NCBI GenBank assembly: GCA_003255065.1 | Contig: QAOA01004753.1 | Location: forward strand, 260,754-324,753 | Length of the DNA stretch: 64,000 nucleotides | Direction: 5' to 3' | Source: Cercis canadensis | Taxonomy: Eukaryota; Streptophyta; Magnoliopsida; Fabales; Fabaceae | Part shown: piece after piece, positions 10,662-22,002 of the stretch | Position numbering within the stretch: position 1 is the first letter of the stretch | Layout of the letters: each line of letters begins with the position of its first letter | Notes under the pieces: generated by a model | The model's input: the letters and a program-made list of their open reading frames with translations, nothing else | Told to the model about the DNA's origin: nothing | Databases searched by the model: none | Program-made: the position numbers and the translations under genes

Positions 10662-11867
10662 TTTAGTTGTGTTTTGTTTTCATTCAATCACGCCAAAATA
10701 GTGATCCATGAAAGATATTGATTAAAAAAAGAGGGAAAAACAAAATTAAATAGTGTTGAAGATTGACGTAATAACCAACACAAGTTATAGCATAAGTTGA
10801 TTATTGATAGATAAGATAGAGGAAGCTTCAGAGTTCCAGCACTGAAGCATAATATTCATTACTGACTTCTATCATTACAAATTAATGAGTAATACCAAGT
10901 AGCTTGTAGTTGACTGGTACTAAGGTTGTCCTCAAGGCTTGTGAGTTCCGTATTTGAATCTAGAGTTATGGCCAGATTGTGAGCTATAGGTTAGCTCATG
11001 TGGCACTAGATGGCACTGAGCATATAGCTAATTTTTTTTTTTTTCGAAAGGGGCTCTCTTTTGACTGTAGCATTAAAAATGCAATGATTGAGGTAAATAT
11101 AAAAGGAATTTAAATGCAAGGTCTGTACTTTTGACAGTGTAGTCATCGTGGAGAAGAAATATATAATCAAATTAGTTCTAAGATTTTAAAATCTAAACTT
11201 GATCAAATAAAATTATGGAACCGCCTGAACTTCTTATGGAAAATTATTCTCAAGTGCTTGAAAAATATAATTTTATAAAAGAAGATTATGTAGATAAATG
11301 ATATCACTATTTATTATAGTTGAATCTTGCTTTATTGGATGAGGGATGATTTTGTTTATATAATATGTTGTTGATAGATAGGTTGTTACATTAGTAATCA
11401 TATGGGTGGGCCTTTGTCTAATCTTTCATGGATCCTCAGATATGTCATTTGTGTTCTGCTTAATAGTATTGGAATAACATATCCTTATTATATTTTTTAT
11501 TTCTAAAAAAAAGAAATAACAATTTTTTTTTTATAATTTATTGGATTTAAATAAATTTAAGAGTAAATTATATAGACTAACAGCATTTCATATTGTGCCA
11601 ATGAAATAATCTTATTAATCAAATAGTTTACCCATGCTGTCGCTTAATCCACGAGTTAGATTTCATTTTTGTTGCCTGCAATATCTATTTCCTTATTATA
11701 ACAGAGACTAGATGCAGTGACCAAATGGATTCCTTCCACCGTTTCCCTCTCCCACGTTTCTAAATTTTTTTTATCTCTATCTTTATAGTATATTGATTTT
11801 GCAAATTTGATCCCTTTCCTTTTAGTGATTTATATATATTCAAAACCTATATGCAAGACAAGAAGAC
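10662..11867. other. Intergenic, no gene seen
   Basis: AT-rich DNA without a convincing open frame. It contains one SINE-like copy (listed separately) and several A/T runs. Confidence 0.5.
10893..11045 (+). mobile_element. tRNA-like SINE candidate, family 1
   Basis: A region with an A-box-like TAGCTTGTAGTTGACTGG, then GGTTGTCCTCAAGGCTTGTG and a B-box-like GTATTTGAATC, ending in a T-rich tract near 11031-11044. A second copy of the head (GGTTGTCCTCATGGCTTGTG, GTGTTTGAATC, terminal T run) is at about 57165-57298. Two dispersed copies with tRNA-like promoter boxes suggest a SINE. Ends are approximate. Confidence 0.45.
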
Positions 11868-12103
11868 AAACGAAAAAGAACACTGTGTCCTAGATCTCTT
11901 TTTCCAAGTACATGGTAATCGAAGAAAGACATGATAGAAGGAACCTATCATATAGAATTATATAATCTGATACATGCATGGAAAAAATCAATAGAGAAAG
12001 AAGCAAAAAATCGATAAACATTTTCATGACAGTTAGGATCAATTCATATTAGCATAAATTTTACATTATCAATAACTTATAATACATAATGAAATATTAT
12101 TAA
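11868..12103. repeat. 236-bp direct repeat, copy 1
   Basis: Starts AAACGAAAAAGAACACTGTG and ends AATGAAATATTATTAA. It matches 12212-12447 with only a few substitutions at an offset of 344 bp. It is non-coding. Confidence 0.9.
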
Positions 12104-12211
12104 TAATTTCTTTAATTGCTAATAATTCTAAATTTTATGTTTTATTAAATTTTATTTTAATAATATCATTTGGGCATCAATACTTTTTAAAACTAGGTTA
12201 TAATAGGTGGT

Positions 12212-12447
12212 AAACGAAAAAGAACATTGTGTCCTAGATCTCTTTTTCCAAGTACATGGTATTCGAAGAAAGACATGATAGAAGGAACCTATCATATAGA
12301 ATTATATAATCTGATACATGCATGGAAAAAATCAATAGAGAAAGAAGCAAAAAATCGATAAACATTTTCATGACAGTTAGGATCAATTCATATTAGCATA
12401 AATTTTACATTATCAATAACTTATAATACATAATGAAATATTATTAA
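12212..12447. repeat. 236-bp direct repeat, copy 2, at the Copia A break
   Basis: Second copy of the unit at 11868-12103. Homology stops at 12447, exactly where the truncated reverse transcriptase of Copia element A begins. Confidence 0.9.
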
Positions 12448-14704
12448 CTGTCATTTCAAACTCATCCATCATGGATTTCTTAAAATTTTCAAATATGACA
12501 GCACAATTTCCAATAAATATAAGGTCATCAACATACAAGCAGACTATGAGCATTGTCCCTTTATCACCAAACTTAACAAATAGTGAATGATCATAAGGAC
12601 ATTTCAAAAAACCAGCTTTCATAAAATAAGTTTTAATGCGACTATACCAAGCTCGAGGGGCTTGTTTCAGCCCATAAAGAGCTTTTTTTAATCTGTAAAC
12701 TTTATGCTCATTTTCAATCATGACATAACCAGGGGGTTGTTCAATAAATACCTGTTCCTCCAAGTATCCATGCAAGAATGCCGATTTGACATCTAGCTGA
12801 AAAATGGGCCAAGAATTCTGTGCTGCCAATGCTACCACTAACCTGATTGTGTCATGTCTTGCAACTGGCGAGAAAACTTCTGTATAATCAACCCCGTATT
12901 GCTGCTTGTATCCCTTAGCTACCAATCGTGCCTTATACTTGTCAACTTCACCATTTTCTTTTAGCTTTGTTTTGAAAATCCACTTTACACCAATGGTTTT
13001 ATGCCCATCCGGTAGATCACACAGCTCCCAAGTGTCATTCCTTTCAATGGCATCAATTTCATCATCCATTGCTTTCCGCCATTTTTCTTCTTTGACAGCA
13101 CTCTCAAATGTTGTAGGGTCATATTCTGAAAACAAAGCAAAATGAGTAATTGGATCTTCAATTCCAGTTACCTCATAATCTTTTAACTAAGCAGGTCTTC
13201 TTCTAACTCGGGGAAGAGATTGAGCTTCTTCTTCGTTGACTGCAGCAACTATTGATGAAATTTCAGTGGCTACTGAATTTGTGTTTGATGCATTCTCGGG
13301 TATACATGGTGCTGTCAAGTGTTGTTGTTCATCATTATTGTCACATAGGACTTGGGTAGGCTGCTGCCTATTCCAATCCCAAGTTTTTTCTTCATCAAAA
13401 ATAACATCCCTGCTGGTCACATTTTTCTCTATAAGTGGATTAAATAATTTATAGGCTTTGGATGTTTCACTTACACCAAGAAAGACGCATTTTACAGCCT
13501 TATCATCAAGTTTCTTCCTTTTCTCTTCTGGAACATGAGCATAGGCGATGCACCCAAAGATTCTAAAATGATCCACATTTGGTCTTCTCCCACTCCAAGC
13601 TTCTTCTGGAGTCATATTTTGAACAGCAAAAGTTGGACTTCTGTTCAAGACATGAATACTCCAATTTACAGCTTCCGGCCAGAAAACCTTAGGAACTTTT
13701 CCTCCTGTGAATAAGATTCTTACCATATTAAGAATGGTTCTGTTTTTCCTCTCCGATACACCATTTTGTTGTGGTGTATATGCAGCTGTCAGCTCTCTTC
13801 GGATTCCATGCTCCTCACAGAAAACTCCAAACTCATTTGAGCAATATTCGCCACCACAATCTGTTTGAAGGGTCTTAATGGTCTTTCCTGATTCATTTTC
13901 CACATAAGCCTTGAAGCTTTTAAATGTAGAGAAAGCTTCAGATTTTTCCTGTAAAAAATAGACCCAAGTTTTCCTAGAAAAATCATCAATAAAGGTAATT
14001 AAGTATCTTTTACCTCTATTAGAAAATGGCTTTATTGGACCACAAATGTCAGAATGCACCAGCTCTAAAGCATCCTTTGCTCTCCATGATTTTCCTTGGG
14101 GAAATTGAGAACGATGTTGTTTGCTAACAACACATTCTTTACAGACCTTAGACGAAGCTATGATTTGTGGGAGGCCTGTCACCATGTTTTTTTGTTGGAG
14201 GGTCTTCAATCCTCCAAAACTTAAGTGGCCATAACGATAATGCCACAGCCATGAGGGGTCTTTCACTTCAGCCATTAAACTAGATTGAATACTTTCAATC
14301 TTTAACGGAAATAACCTGTTTGAACTCATCTGCACATTTGCAATAGCACCTCTAACAGGATCATAAATTTCACAAGCATCCTTCCTAATAGTGATAATAT
14401 AACCTTTTTCTTGTAACTGACCAGCACTCAACAAATTATTCTTTAGGTCAGGAACATAGAGCACATTAGATATTTTTTCCACAAAACCATTCTTGGTTCT
14501 TATATTAATATCACCTTTTCCCATCACTTTTATAGTAGAACAATCACCAAAGCTTACAGTAGAATGAAAATTTTCATTTAGATATGAAAAAGATGACTTA
14601 CTTCCACTCATGTGGTTGCTACATCCAGTATCCACATACCAAATATCTGGCTCAACATTCTTTCTGTCTTGAACAGCCATCAACAATGTTTCCTCTTCCT
14701 TCTT
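12448..14704 (-). pseudogene. Copia A pol: protease, integrase, partial RT
   Basis: In order: protease with the WYVDTGCSNHMSG active site; integrase zinc finger (HYRYGH...CKECVV) and D-D-E core (DICGP, DFSRKTWVYFL, GGEYCSNEF, TPQQNGVSERKNR); then reverse transcriptase (GVKWIFKTK, YKARLVAKGY, DVKSAFLHGYLEEQV, YGLKQAPRAWY, CLYVDDLIFIG). A TAA stop at the 5' end (near 14703) separates it from gag, and a TAG at about 13187-13189 separates integrase from reverse transcriptase. The reading ends after DEFEMT at the 236-bp repeat junction. RNase H is absent. Confidence 0.9.
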
Positions 14705-14707
14705 TTA

Positions 14708-15606
14708 GACAAAATTTGAACTCTCCCCCTTTTCTTTGTCATTAGGCAGCCTAGTATAGCAATCAGAAGCATAATGACCGAACTTATGACATTTGTAGCA
14801 CTCCACCTTGAATTTGTCAAGATCCTTTCCTCTGCCTTTTCCTTGAGATTGCTCATTTTTTCTTTTGAAATTCCTGCTGAAATCTCTGTTTCCTTGATCT
14901 CCCCGTCCTCTACCTCTACCTATACCCCTTCCTCTAAAATTGTGGGAATGAGTATTGGTAGAAGCCTTCAATGCTTGCTCCTCTACTGTTGAACTTTTGT
15001 TCATCATTTGTTCATGGACCACTAAGGCACTCAGCAATTCATCAAGAGAGAGTGTATCTGTGTCATTTGACTCTTCAATTGAGCAGACAACATAGTTAAA
15101 ATCTCGTGTCATAGAACATAGAATCTTCTCTACTATGGTTTGGTCAGTCATCTTCTCGCCATGGAATCGCATCTTATTGCTGATCTCCATTGTTTTGGCA
15201 AAATAGCTATTAACAGATTCTCCACCCTTCATTTCCAGTGTCTCAAAATCTTTTCTTAAGGCTTGAAGCTGTGCATGCTTCACCCTCTCAGAGCCATGAT
15301 ATTTCTTCTTCATAGAATCCCAAATATCCTTGGAAGTATCTTTGCAAAGAATAGTTTCCAAGATGGAACGGTCAATAGCCTGAAATAGATAATTTTTTGC
15401 TTTCAAATCCTTTAGCTTTCTATCTTCTAGTTCTGCTTTCTAGGCATCTGTCAAAGCTATCCCTGCTGGTGGCTCTTGAATTCCAGATTCTATGACCAAC
15501 CAATACTCCTTTGATCGTAAGAAATTCTCCATTAGCATGCTCCAATGGTCATAGTGACCATCAAAGCGTGGAATCGCAGCCTGCATAAAATTTGAATCTG
15601 AAGCCA
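14708..15606 (-). pseudogene. Copia A gag
   Basis: Gag of Copia A. The start ATG is at 15606 (MASDSNFMQ), about 110 bp inside the primer site. The UBN2-type gag region follows (IPRFDGHYDHWSMLMENFL, KDIWDSMKKKYHG), then a glycine/arginine-rich stretch (RGRGIGRGRGRGDQG) and one CCHC zinc knuckle (CYKCHKFGHYASDC). One in-frame TAG at 15440-15442 breaks the N-terminal third, probably from a glutamine codon. Confidence 0.85.
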
Positions 15607-15718
15607 TCGGTTCCTAAAAAAAACAGAGGAGAAAATAGTTGTTGCTATTTTGAGTTGTTTTTAGGAACTCTCACTATTTGGAAATACCTTCTCTTTTGTT
15701 TTCTCTCACACGTGAACC

Positions 15719-15732
15719 TTGCTCTGATACCA
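15719..15732 (-). other. Primer-binding site of Copia A
   Basis: TGGTATCAGAGCAA on the minus strand, the common initiator-methionine-tRNA primer site of plant Copia elements, two bases inside the LTR end at 15734. Confidence 0.85.
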
Positions 15733-15733
15733 C

Positions 15734-16008
15734 TGTTACTGTTATAGTGTTAAGAAGAAATAAAAGAGACGTTGGATTGTAAAGCTCTGTCTATTCATTG
15801 ATAAAAATAAAGGCCTATAAATAGGCTTTACATCAGAACTTATAACTACCCACAACTCCCTAGCACTACCCACAACTGCTATAAGATAGGAACACACGTA
15901 AGGCACTTTCTCAGCCATGAAAACAAATAAACAAATATCTAAAAACTAAGTCAAACTAACAAGAGCTTCTAATTAATATTAATAAACAAAACATTTTAAA
16001 TCTTAACA
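15734..16008 (-). repeat. 5' LTR of Copia A
   Basis: A 275-bp LTR with inverted ends: TGTTAC at 15734 and TTAACA at 16008 on the plus strand. On the minus strand a TATTTATAGGC box lies in the middle, as expected of a Copia promoter. It abuts ATCAGAGC of element B. The partner LTR is lost. Confidence 0.8.
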
Positions 16009-16049
16009 ATCAGAGCACGGTTCGATTGCAAACGGGCGTGCACCTCATG

Positions 16050-19000
16050 GCAACTAACGGCAACATGGTGAGTGTGTCTCAACCATCAATTCCAATTTTC
16101 AAGGGAGAAAGCTACGAATTCTGGAGCATCAAAATGAAGACTTTATTCAAGTCTCAAGATCTGTGGGACTTGGTAGAAAATGGATATGCTAATCCAGATG
16201 AAGAAAATCGCTTAAGGGAAAATAGGAAGAGGGACTCGAAAGCACTATTCTTCATTCAACAAGCAGTCCATGAAACTGTTTTCTAAAGAATTGCAGCAGC
16301 TACCACGTCCAAACAAGCATGGACAATTCTGCAAACTGAGTTTCAAGGCTCAACTAAAGTAATAGCTGTGAAACTCCAAAGTCTAAGGCGTGAGTTTGAG
16401 ACTTTGCTCATGAGAGGCAATGAATCAGTGCAGGATTTTATGTCAAGGGTGATGGCAATTGTCAATCAAATAAGGGCATACGGAGATCAAATAATTGATC
16501 AAACTGTTGTTGCAAAGGTATTAAGAAGTTTAACTCCTAAATTTGATCATGTAATGCCAGCAATTGAGGAGTCCAAAGACATGACAAGCTTCTCTTTTGA
16601 TGAGTTGAGGGGATCCTTGAAAGCTCACGAGACAAGGATCAACAGCTCAACAGAAAAGAATGAAGAAAAGGCATTTCAGGTGAAGTGGGAGACATCCAAT
16701 TCAAGAGAAGCTGACAAGATGGCAGCTAGAGGACGTTGGAAAGGTGCCTTTCGAGGAAGGTTTCGTGGCAGAGGCAGAGGCAGAAACTCAGAACAAAGGC
16801 AGCAGTCCTCCAGTGAACAGAAGGGTTACCAAAATGACATTCAATGTCATAACTGTAAGAAGTATGGGCACATGAAAGCAGATTGCTGGTCTAAAGACAA
16901 GCAAGTGAATTTTGCAGAAGAAAGTGAAGTAAGTAATTTGTTTATGGCTCATTATGATACTAATGATGTTGCAAGTAGTGTGTGGCTTGTAGACAGTGGC
17001 TGTTCTAATCATATGACAGGCATGAAGAATTTATTCAAAGAGCTGGATGAAACATAGAAAATGAAGGTAAAGCTTGGTGATGATAATGAATGCCAAGTTG
17101 AAGGAAAGGGGACAGTGGCAATTAAAACCAGTCAAGGTATGGTGAAACTGCTGCATAATGTCCAATTTGTTCCTAGTTTGGCACATAATCCATTCAGTGT
17201 TGGACAACTAATGGCTTGTGGGTATACAATTTTATTTGATAACGGGGAATGTGTTGTTAAAGATAAGCAAACAGGTCAACCAATGGTTAGTGTTCAAATG
17301 ACCAAGAACAAAATGTTTCCACTTGAAGTGTCAAATGTGGAAAATTTTGGTCTGGTTGTTAGTGATTAGAACAACAACAAATTGTGGCATTTGCGGTATG
17401 GACACCTCAATATCAAAGGGTTGAAGCTGCTGAGTCAAAAGAACATGGTTCGAGGGCTACCAAACATTAATCAAATAGACATTTGTGAAGGGTGCATATA
17501 TGGCAAGCAAACCAGAAAATCATTCCCTGTTGGTAAAGCTTGGAGAGCATCCACTTGTCTTGAGTTGGTTCATGCTGACTTGTGTGGTCCTATGCAAACT
17601 GAATCATTTGGAGGATTTCTTGCTTCTTACTGATGATTTCAACCGCATGAGCTGGGTGTACTTTCTAAAATTCAAGTCACAGACTTTTGAATGTTTTAGG
17701 AAATTCAAAGCCTTAGTTGAGAAGCAAAGTGGTTGCTGCATAAAGACATTACGCACAGACAGAGGTGGAGAATTTCTGTCCAATGAGTTTAATAACTTCT
17801 GTGAAGAACATGGCATCCACAGAGAACTGTCATCACCTTACACACCTGAGCAAAACAGTGTGGTAGAAAGAAAGAACCGAACTGTTGTTGAAATGGCAAA
17901 GAGTTTGTTGAAAGGGAGAGGGCTTCCAAATTAGTTCTGGGCAGAAGCAGTAGCAACTGCTATGTACTTGCTGAGACTTTTCCCTACTAAGGTAGTGTTG
18001 AATCAAACACCATATGAAGCTTGGAAAGGTACAAAGCCCTCGGTAAGCCACTTAAAATTTTTTTGGTTGTATTGCATATGCTTTGGTTAACTCTCAAAAC
18101 CATCAAAAACTAGATGAAAAATCTGAAAAATGTATTTTTGTTGGTTACTACACTGAGTCCAAAGCATACAGATTATATAACCCTCTTAGTGGAAAAGTAA
18201 TTGTTAGCAGAAATGTAGTATTCAATGAAGATGCAGGTTGGAATTGGAACAACAATGATGAAACACAGCTTAAAGTTCCATTGGAAGATGTAGCAGACCC
18301 AACACCTGCAAATACAAATCCTTCAACATCTAATAGTAGCAGTCCAGCAAGCTCACCAGGCACAAAATCAAGAGACAGCAACTCATCTTCTATAAATGAG
18401 TCATCAGAAGAATCACCTTCAAGGAAGTTCAGATCCTTGATAGAAATTTATGAATCTTGTTCTTTTGCACTTACTGTTTTAGATCCCACCACCTATAATG
18501 AAGCTGCAAAAGGGAAAGAATGGAAAAATGCAATGAAGGAGGAACTATTAGCAATACAAAGAAATGAAACATGGGAGCTAACAGACCTGCCAGAAGGAAA
18601 GAATACAATTGGCCTGAAATGGATATTTAAAACAAAATAACATGCTGATGGGAGTGTTTAGAAGCACAAGGCTCGTCTAGTTGCAAAAGAGTATTCACAG
18701 CTGCAAGGAGTTGACTTTGAAGAAACATTTTCTCCATTTGCAAGTTTGAAATAGTGAGAACTTTCCTTGCATTGGCTGCACAGTTAAAGTGGCCAATCTA
18801 TCAATTTGATGTAAAGTCTGCCTTCTTGAACGGAGAACTAGAAGAGGAGGTTTATGTTGATCAACCTAAAGGATTTATAGTTAATGGCAGTGAAGACAAA
18901 GTATATAGGCTGAAGAAGGCATTATACAGATTGAGACAAGCCCCTCGAGCATGGTACAGTAAAATTGATAATTATTTTTTACAGCATGGGTTTGTAAGGA

Positions 19001-19972
19001 GTGAGAGTGAGCCTACCCTATACATGAAGATACAAGGTAACAATGATCTGTTATTAGTTTGCTTATATGTTGATGACATAATTTATATGGGTTCATCTCA
19101 TTCACTCATTGATGAATTCAAAAATGGCATGATGAGTACATTTCAGATGACTGATCTAGGTTTACTGCATTATTTTCTTGGATTGGAAATTAAACACGGA
19201 GAAGCTGGAGTATTTGTCTCACAAAGAAAATATGTAGAAGACCTCCTTAACGTTTTAACATGCAGAATTGCAAAAAGGCAGCAACACCCATGAACATGAA
19301 TGAAAAATTGTAATTAGAAGATAGTACTGGAAATGTAGATGCAAAAAGGTTTCGGAGCTTAGTTGGAGACCTAATTTATTTGGCTCACACACATCTAGAT
19401 ATTTCATTTTCAGTTGGGGCTGTGTCAAGGTTTATGAGCAGCCCTTCAATGCATCATTTTGGAGCAGAAGGATCTTGCGTTACATTGCTAGAACAGTGGA
19501 TTTTGGGATATGGTATGGTCATGTTTTAGTTTTTAAATTATATGGATTTACTGGCAGTGACTGGGCAGGGTCCTTAGATGACAGAAGAAGCACCTTTGGC
19601 AGTGTTTTTAGTCTCGGTTCTGGTGCTATTACATGGAGCTCAAAGAAGCAGGAAATCACAGCATTGTCTACTACAGAGGCTGAATATGTGGCAGCAACAT
19701 CCTCAGCATGTCAAGCAATTTGGCTAAGGAGAATACTAGCTGACATGAGTCAAGAACAAATTGAAGCAACACAAATTTTTTGTGATAACAGATCAGCTAT
19801 TGCGATAGCTAAAAATCCAACTCTCCATGGGAGGACAAAGCACGTTGACATAAAGTTCCATTTCATAAGAGATCTAGTAGCTGATGACATCATAGCCTTG
19901 AAGTATTGCAGTACTGAAGAACAGGTGGCAGACATATTTACTAAAGCACTTCCTGCTCAGAAACATATTTAA
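16050..19972 (+). pseudogene. Copia B gag-pol, broken
   Basis: Starts at ATG 16050 (MATNGNMVSV). Gag (FKGESYEFWSIKMKTLF) ends in an RG-rich stretch and a CCHC knuckle (CHNCKKYGHMKADC). Protease carries [13 protein letters not shown]. Integrase carries HLRYGH...[19 protein letters not shown] and [13 protein letters not shown]. Reverse transcriptase carries FDVKSAFLNGELEEEVYV, RLRQAPRAWY and LYVDDIIYMGS; RNase H carries SSKKQEITALSTTEAEY. In-frame stops lie at 16284-16286, 17055-17057, 17367-17369, about 17932-17934 and 18638-18640, with frame changes near 17610 and 18050 and further decay near 18740 and 19290-19470. Non-functional. Confidence 0.88.
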
Positions 19973-20002
19973 TTTAGATCATTGTTTGGTGTATGCAACT
20001 TT

Positions 20003-20016
20003 GAATCAAGGGAGAG
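20003..20016 (+). other. Polypurine tract of Copia B
   Basis: AATCAAGGGAGAG lies immediately before the TGTTGAAG start of the 3' LTR, the expected place for plus-strand DNA priming. Confidence 0.7.
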
Positions 20017-20293
20017 TGTTGAAGATTGATTAAAAGCTGCATACGTGGAGTAGGACTTGGTCTCTTTGACTTAGTCTAGTTTCTATTGTATTTGTTCCTT
20101 AAATATCTGAATAAGTTAGGTTGTTACTGTTGCAGTAAAATCTGCACAGTTGAGATTATTTTGCTTTGTTTACGTTGCTTGTAAGCCTATAAGTAGGCAC
20201 CTTATTTTATTCTAAAATAATAGAGTAGAACACCTAAAATATTATGCACTTTCCTTCACTGTTTTCCTTCTCATTGTGTCAGTTTCCCCAACA
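20017..20293 (+). repeat. 3' LTR of Copia B
   Basis: A 277-bp LTR starting TGTTGAAG and ending CCCCAACA (inverted TGTTG/CAACA). It contains CCTATAAGTAGGC, a TATA-like box. Its end sits inside the coding-like fragment at 20294-20905. Confidence 0.8.
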
Positions 20294-20905
20294 TAGAGAA
20301 CCCATATCCTCTATCTCCTCGCCCTTATTCTCATTCTCACTTGTCTCTGCTATTGGAACATCTATAGTCACAACTTTGCCACCATTGTCTTCATCATCCT
20401 CTTCACCCTCACTTTTCCTGCTATTTTTTCCTTCTTCCTCACCTACCCTCACAGAATCACCCTCACACAAACCATCAGCTGAAGCTGGTTTTTTCACAGA
20501 GCCCAGCTTGTCAGCACTGTGACTCCCACCGCTATAAGAGAAAATTACATTTTTGCCACTTTCTCGCATTTTCAACAAAGAAAAAATCCCATTCATCTCA
20601 GAATCAGCAAGACCATGACAATCATTCCTGGCCGAAGTATCTATATCTCGGCCACCGAAATCCCTATGAACCGAAACCTTGGTCTCAACGACCCTACTCT
20701 TGACGACCTCGACAACCCCATCATTGGCATAATCACCCAAGCCCTCATTTCCATTAAGAGAAAACCCAACCCCATTTTCTCGACTCCCTCTAACAGAGAC
20801 CTCAGAACTGTCCTACCCTTCTTTCAAAGCTTCTTTGAGGTCCCCTTCCTCGTGCTCTGAGGTTCGAGGTTTAGCTTTTTCTGGCGAAGGAGATGAACCC
20901 TCAGC
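20294..20905 (-). pseudogene. Acidic coding-like fragment interrupted by Copia B
   Basis: On the minus strand a long coding-like frame follows a good 3' splice-site-like sequence (CTCTCTCTTCCCCAG, ending at about 20909). It reads AEGSSPSPEKAKPRTSEHEE, has one TAG stop about 32 codons in, then stays open for about 170 codons. It is rich in E, D, S and G (EEEGKNSRKSEGEEDDEDN) and stops where the Copia B LTR begins, right after EEIEDMGSL. I recognise no domain. It could be an exon of a host gene hit by element B, or a gene fragment captured by another element. The serine/leucine-rich leader upstream is CT-rich and probably untranslated. Confidence 0.4.
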
Positions 20906-22002
20906 TGGGGAAGAGAGAGAGATAGAGAAATGAGAGAGACTGGGAAGAGAGAGAGAAATGAGAGAGGCGTGGAAGAGAGAGAAAGACTTCTCATAGTAAA
21001 ATCACGTCGTTTTATGTTTCCCATATCAGCAACCAACCCAACTGCTATGTCACTTTGCCAAATTATCAATTAACAGACACATCAATATTTAACATGTTAC
21101 GTGACAATTTCTATTAAATCTAACTAACGGACCCTAACCAATGACTAATTTGTCAGACAGAATAACAATTCAAAGACCTAATTGTCACTAAAATTTTTTA
21201 AAAGACTAATTTGTCATTGACTGAATTTTTCAATGACGAAAAAGGAGTTTTACTCTTATATATTTTACCAATATTTATGTTATAAGCCTTTAAAATTAAA
21301 AAAAAAAATTATTGCTTAAAATTATTTGAAACATTTCTTAAAAAATATTCTATTTTCACAAAATTTTTAAAATATTCTCAAAATGTTTCCGTTTTCTAAG
21401 TGCCAAAACGATACTCCAAAACAAAATTTTGTTTCTTGAAGAAAACTACTTTGAAATACGTCGGGGGACACATCTTGATGATCTTGATTGCAGAATAAGA
21501 CATATTTAAGAAACATAAATAGATAAATTTGTGTTCATATTGCAAAAAATATTAAATCAAGTACATGGAAAAGGGTAAGTAGTTAAATTCATGACCCAAA
21601 TGTGGGATTAACTGTTCAGATATAGTTAATGTCAAACCTATCCCGTAGCTGATCTTTTTCACTTAATGCATCTGAAGGAACACCACTAGAAAAAACAGGA
21701 AAGCCTTTCCTATTCCACTAGCCCGCTACGGACAAAATGCTTTGGAAAACATGATTAGATCATAAACATGTAATAAACACTGTAGAAACTAGAAACTACT
21801 TACCAGCGAAAATTCGTTCTTAGTTGAGTTTGGTGCAAAAAGACAAGAAGACAAGCTTCACAATATAAACTCATTGTCATAAAATAAAAACGAAATTGAA
21901 AATTAGATTAAGTTACAATAATTAAATTAGAGTACTAAGGTGTGAAAATTCCTAATCATATGGCATATAGTAGTTAAATTAGAGTACTAAAGTGTGAAAT
22001 TC
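20906..22002. other. Intergenic, no gene seen
   Basis: AT-rich, with repeated phrases such as GACTAATTTGTCA and CTAATTGTCACTA (21140-21220) that suggest old repeat DNA. The part nearest 22002 is probably the 3' flank of the receptor kinase gene. Confidence 0.4.

Larger units (their letters stand above)
12448..16008 (-). mobile_element. Copia element A, 3' truncated
   Basis: Minus-strand Ty1/Copia element with a 5' LTR (16008-15734), a methionine-tRNA-type primer site, gag, protease, integrase and the first half of reverse transcriptase. It is cut within reverse transcriptase at 12448, so the rest of pol and the 3' LTR are missing. Coding sequence is only lightly decayed, with three in-frame stops and no obvious frameshift. 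Confidence 0.9.
16009..20293 (+). mobile_element. Copia element B, 5' LTR missing
   Basis: Plus-strand Ty1/Copia element. It begins in its own primer site (ATCAGAGC; the leading TGGT is missing), followed by gag-pol, a polypurine tract and a 3' LTR. The 5' LTR is absent, replaced by the head-to-head Copia A. The coding region is more decayed than A, with several stops and at least two frame changes, so B is probably the older insertion. It is related to A in domain order and motifs, but the LTR sequences differ. Confidence 0.88.
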
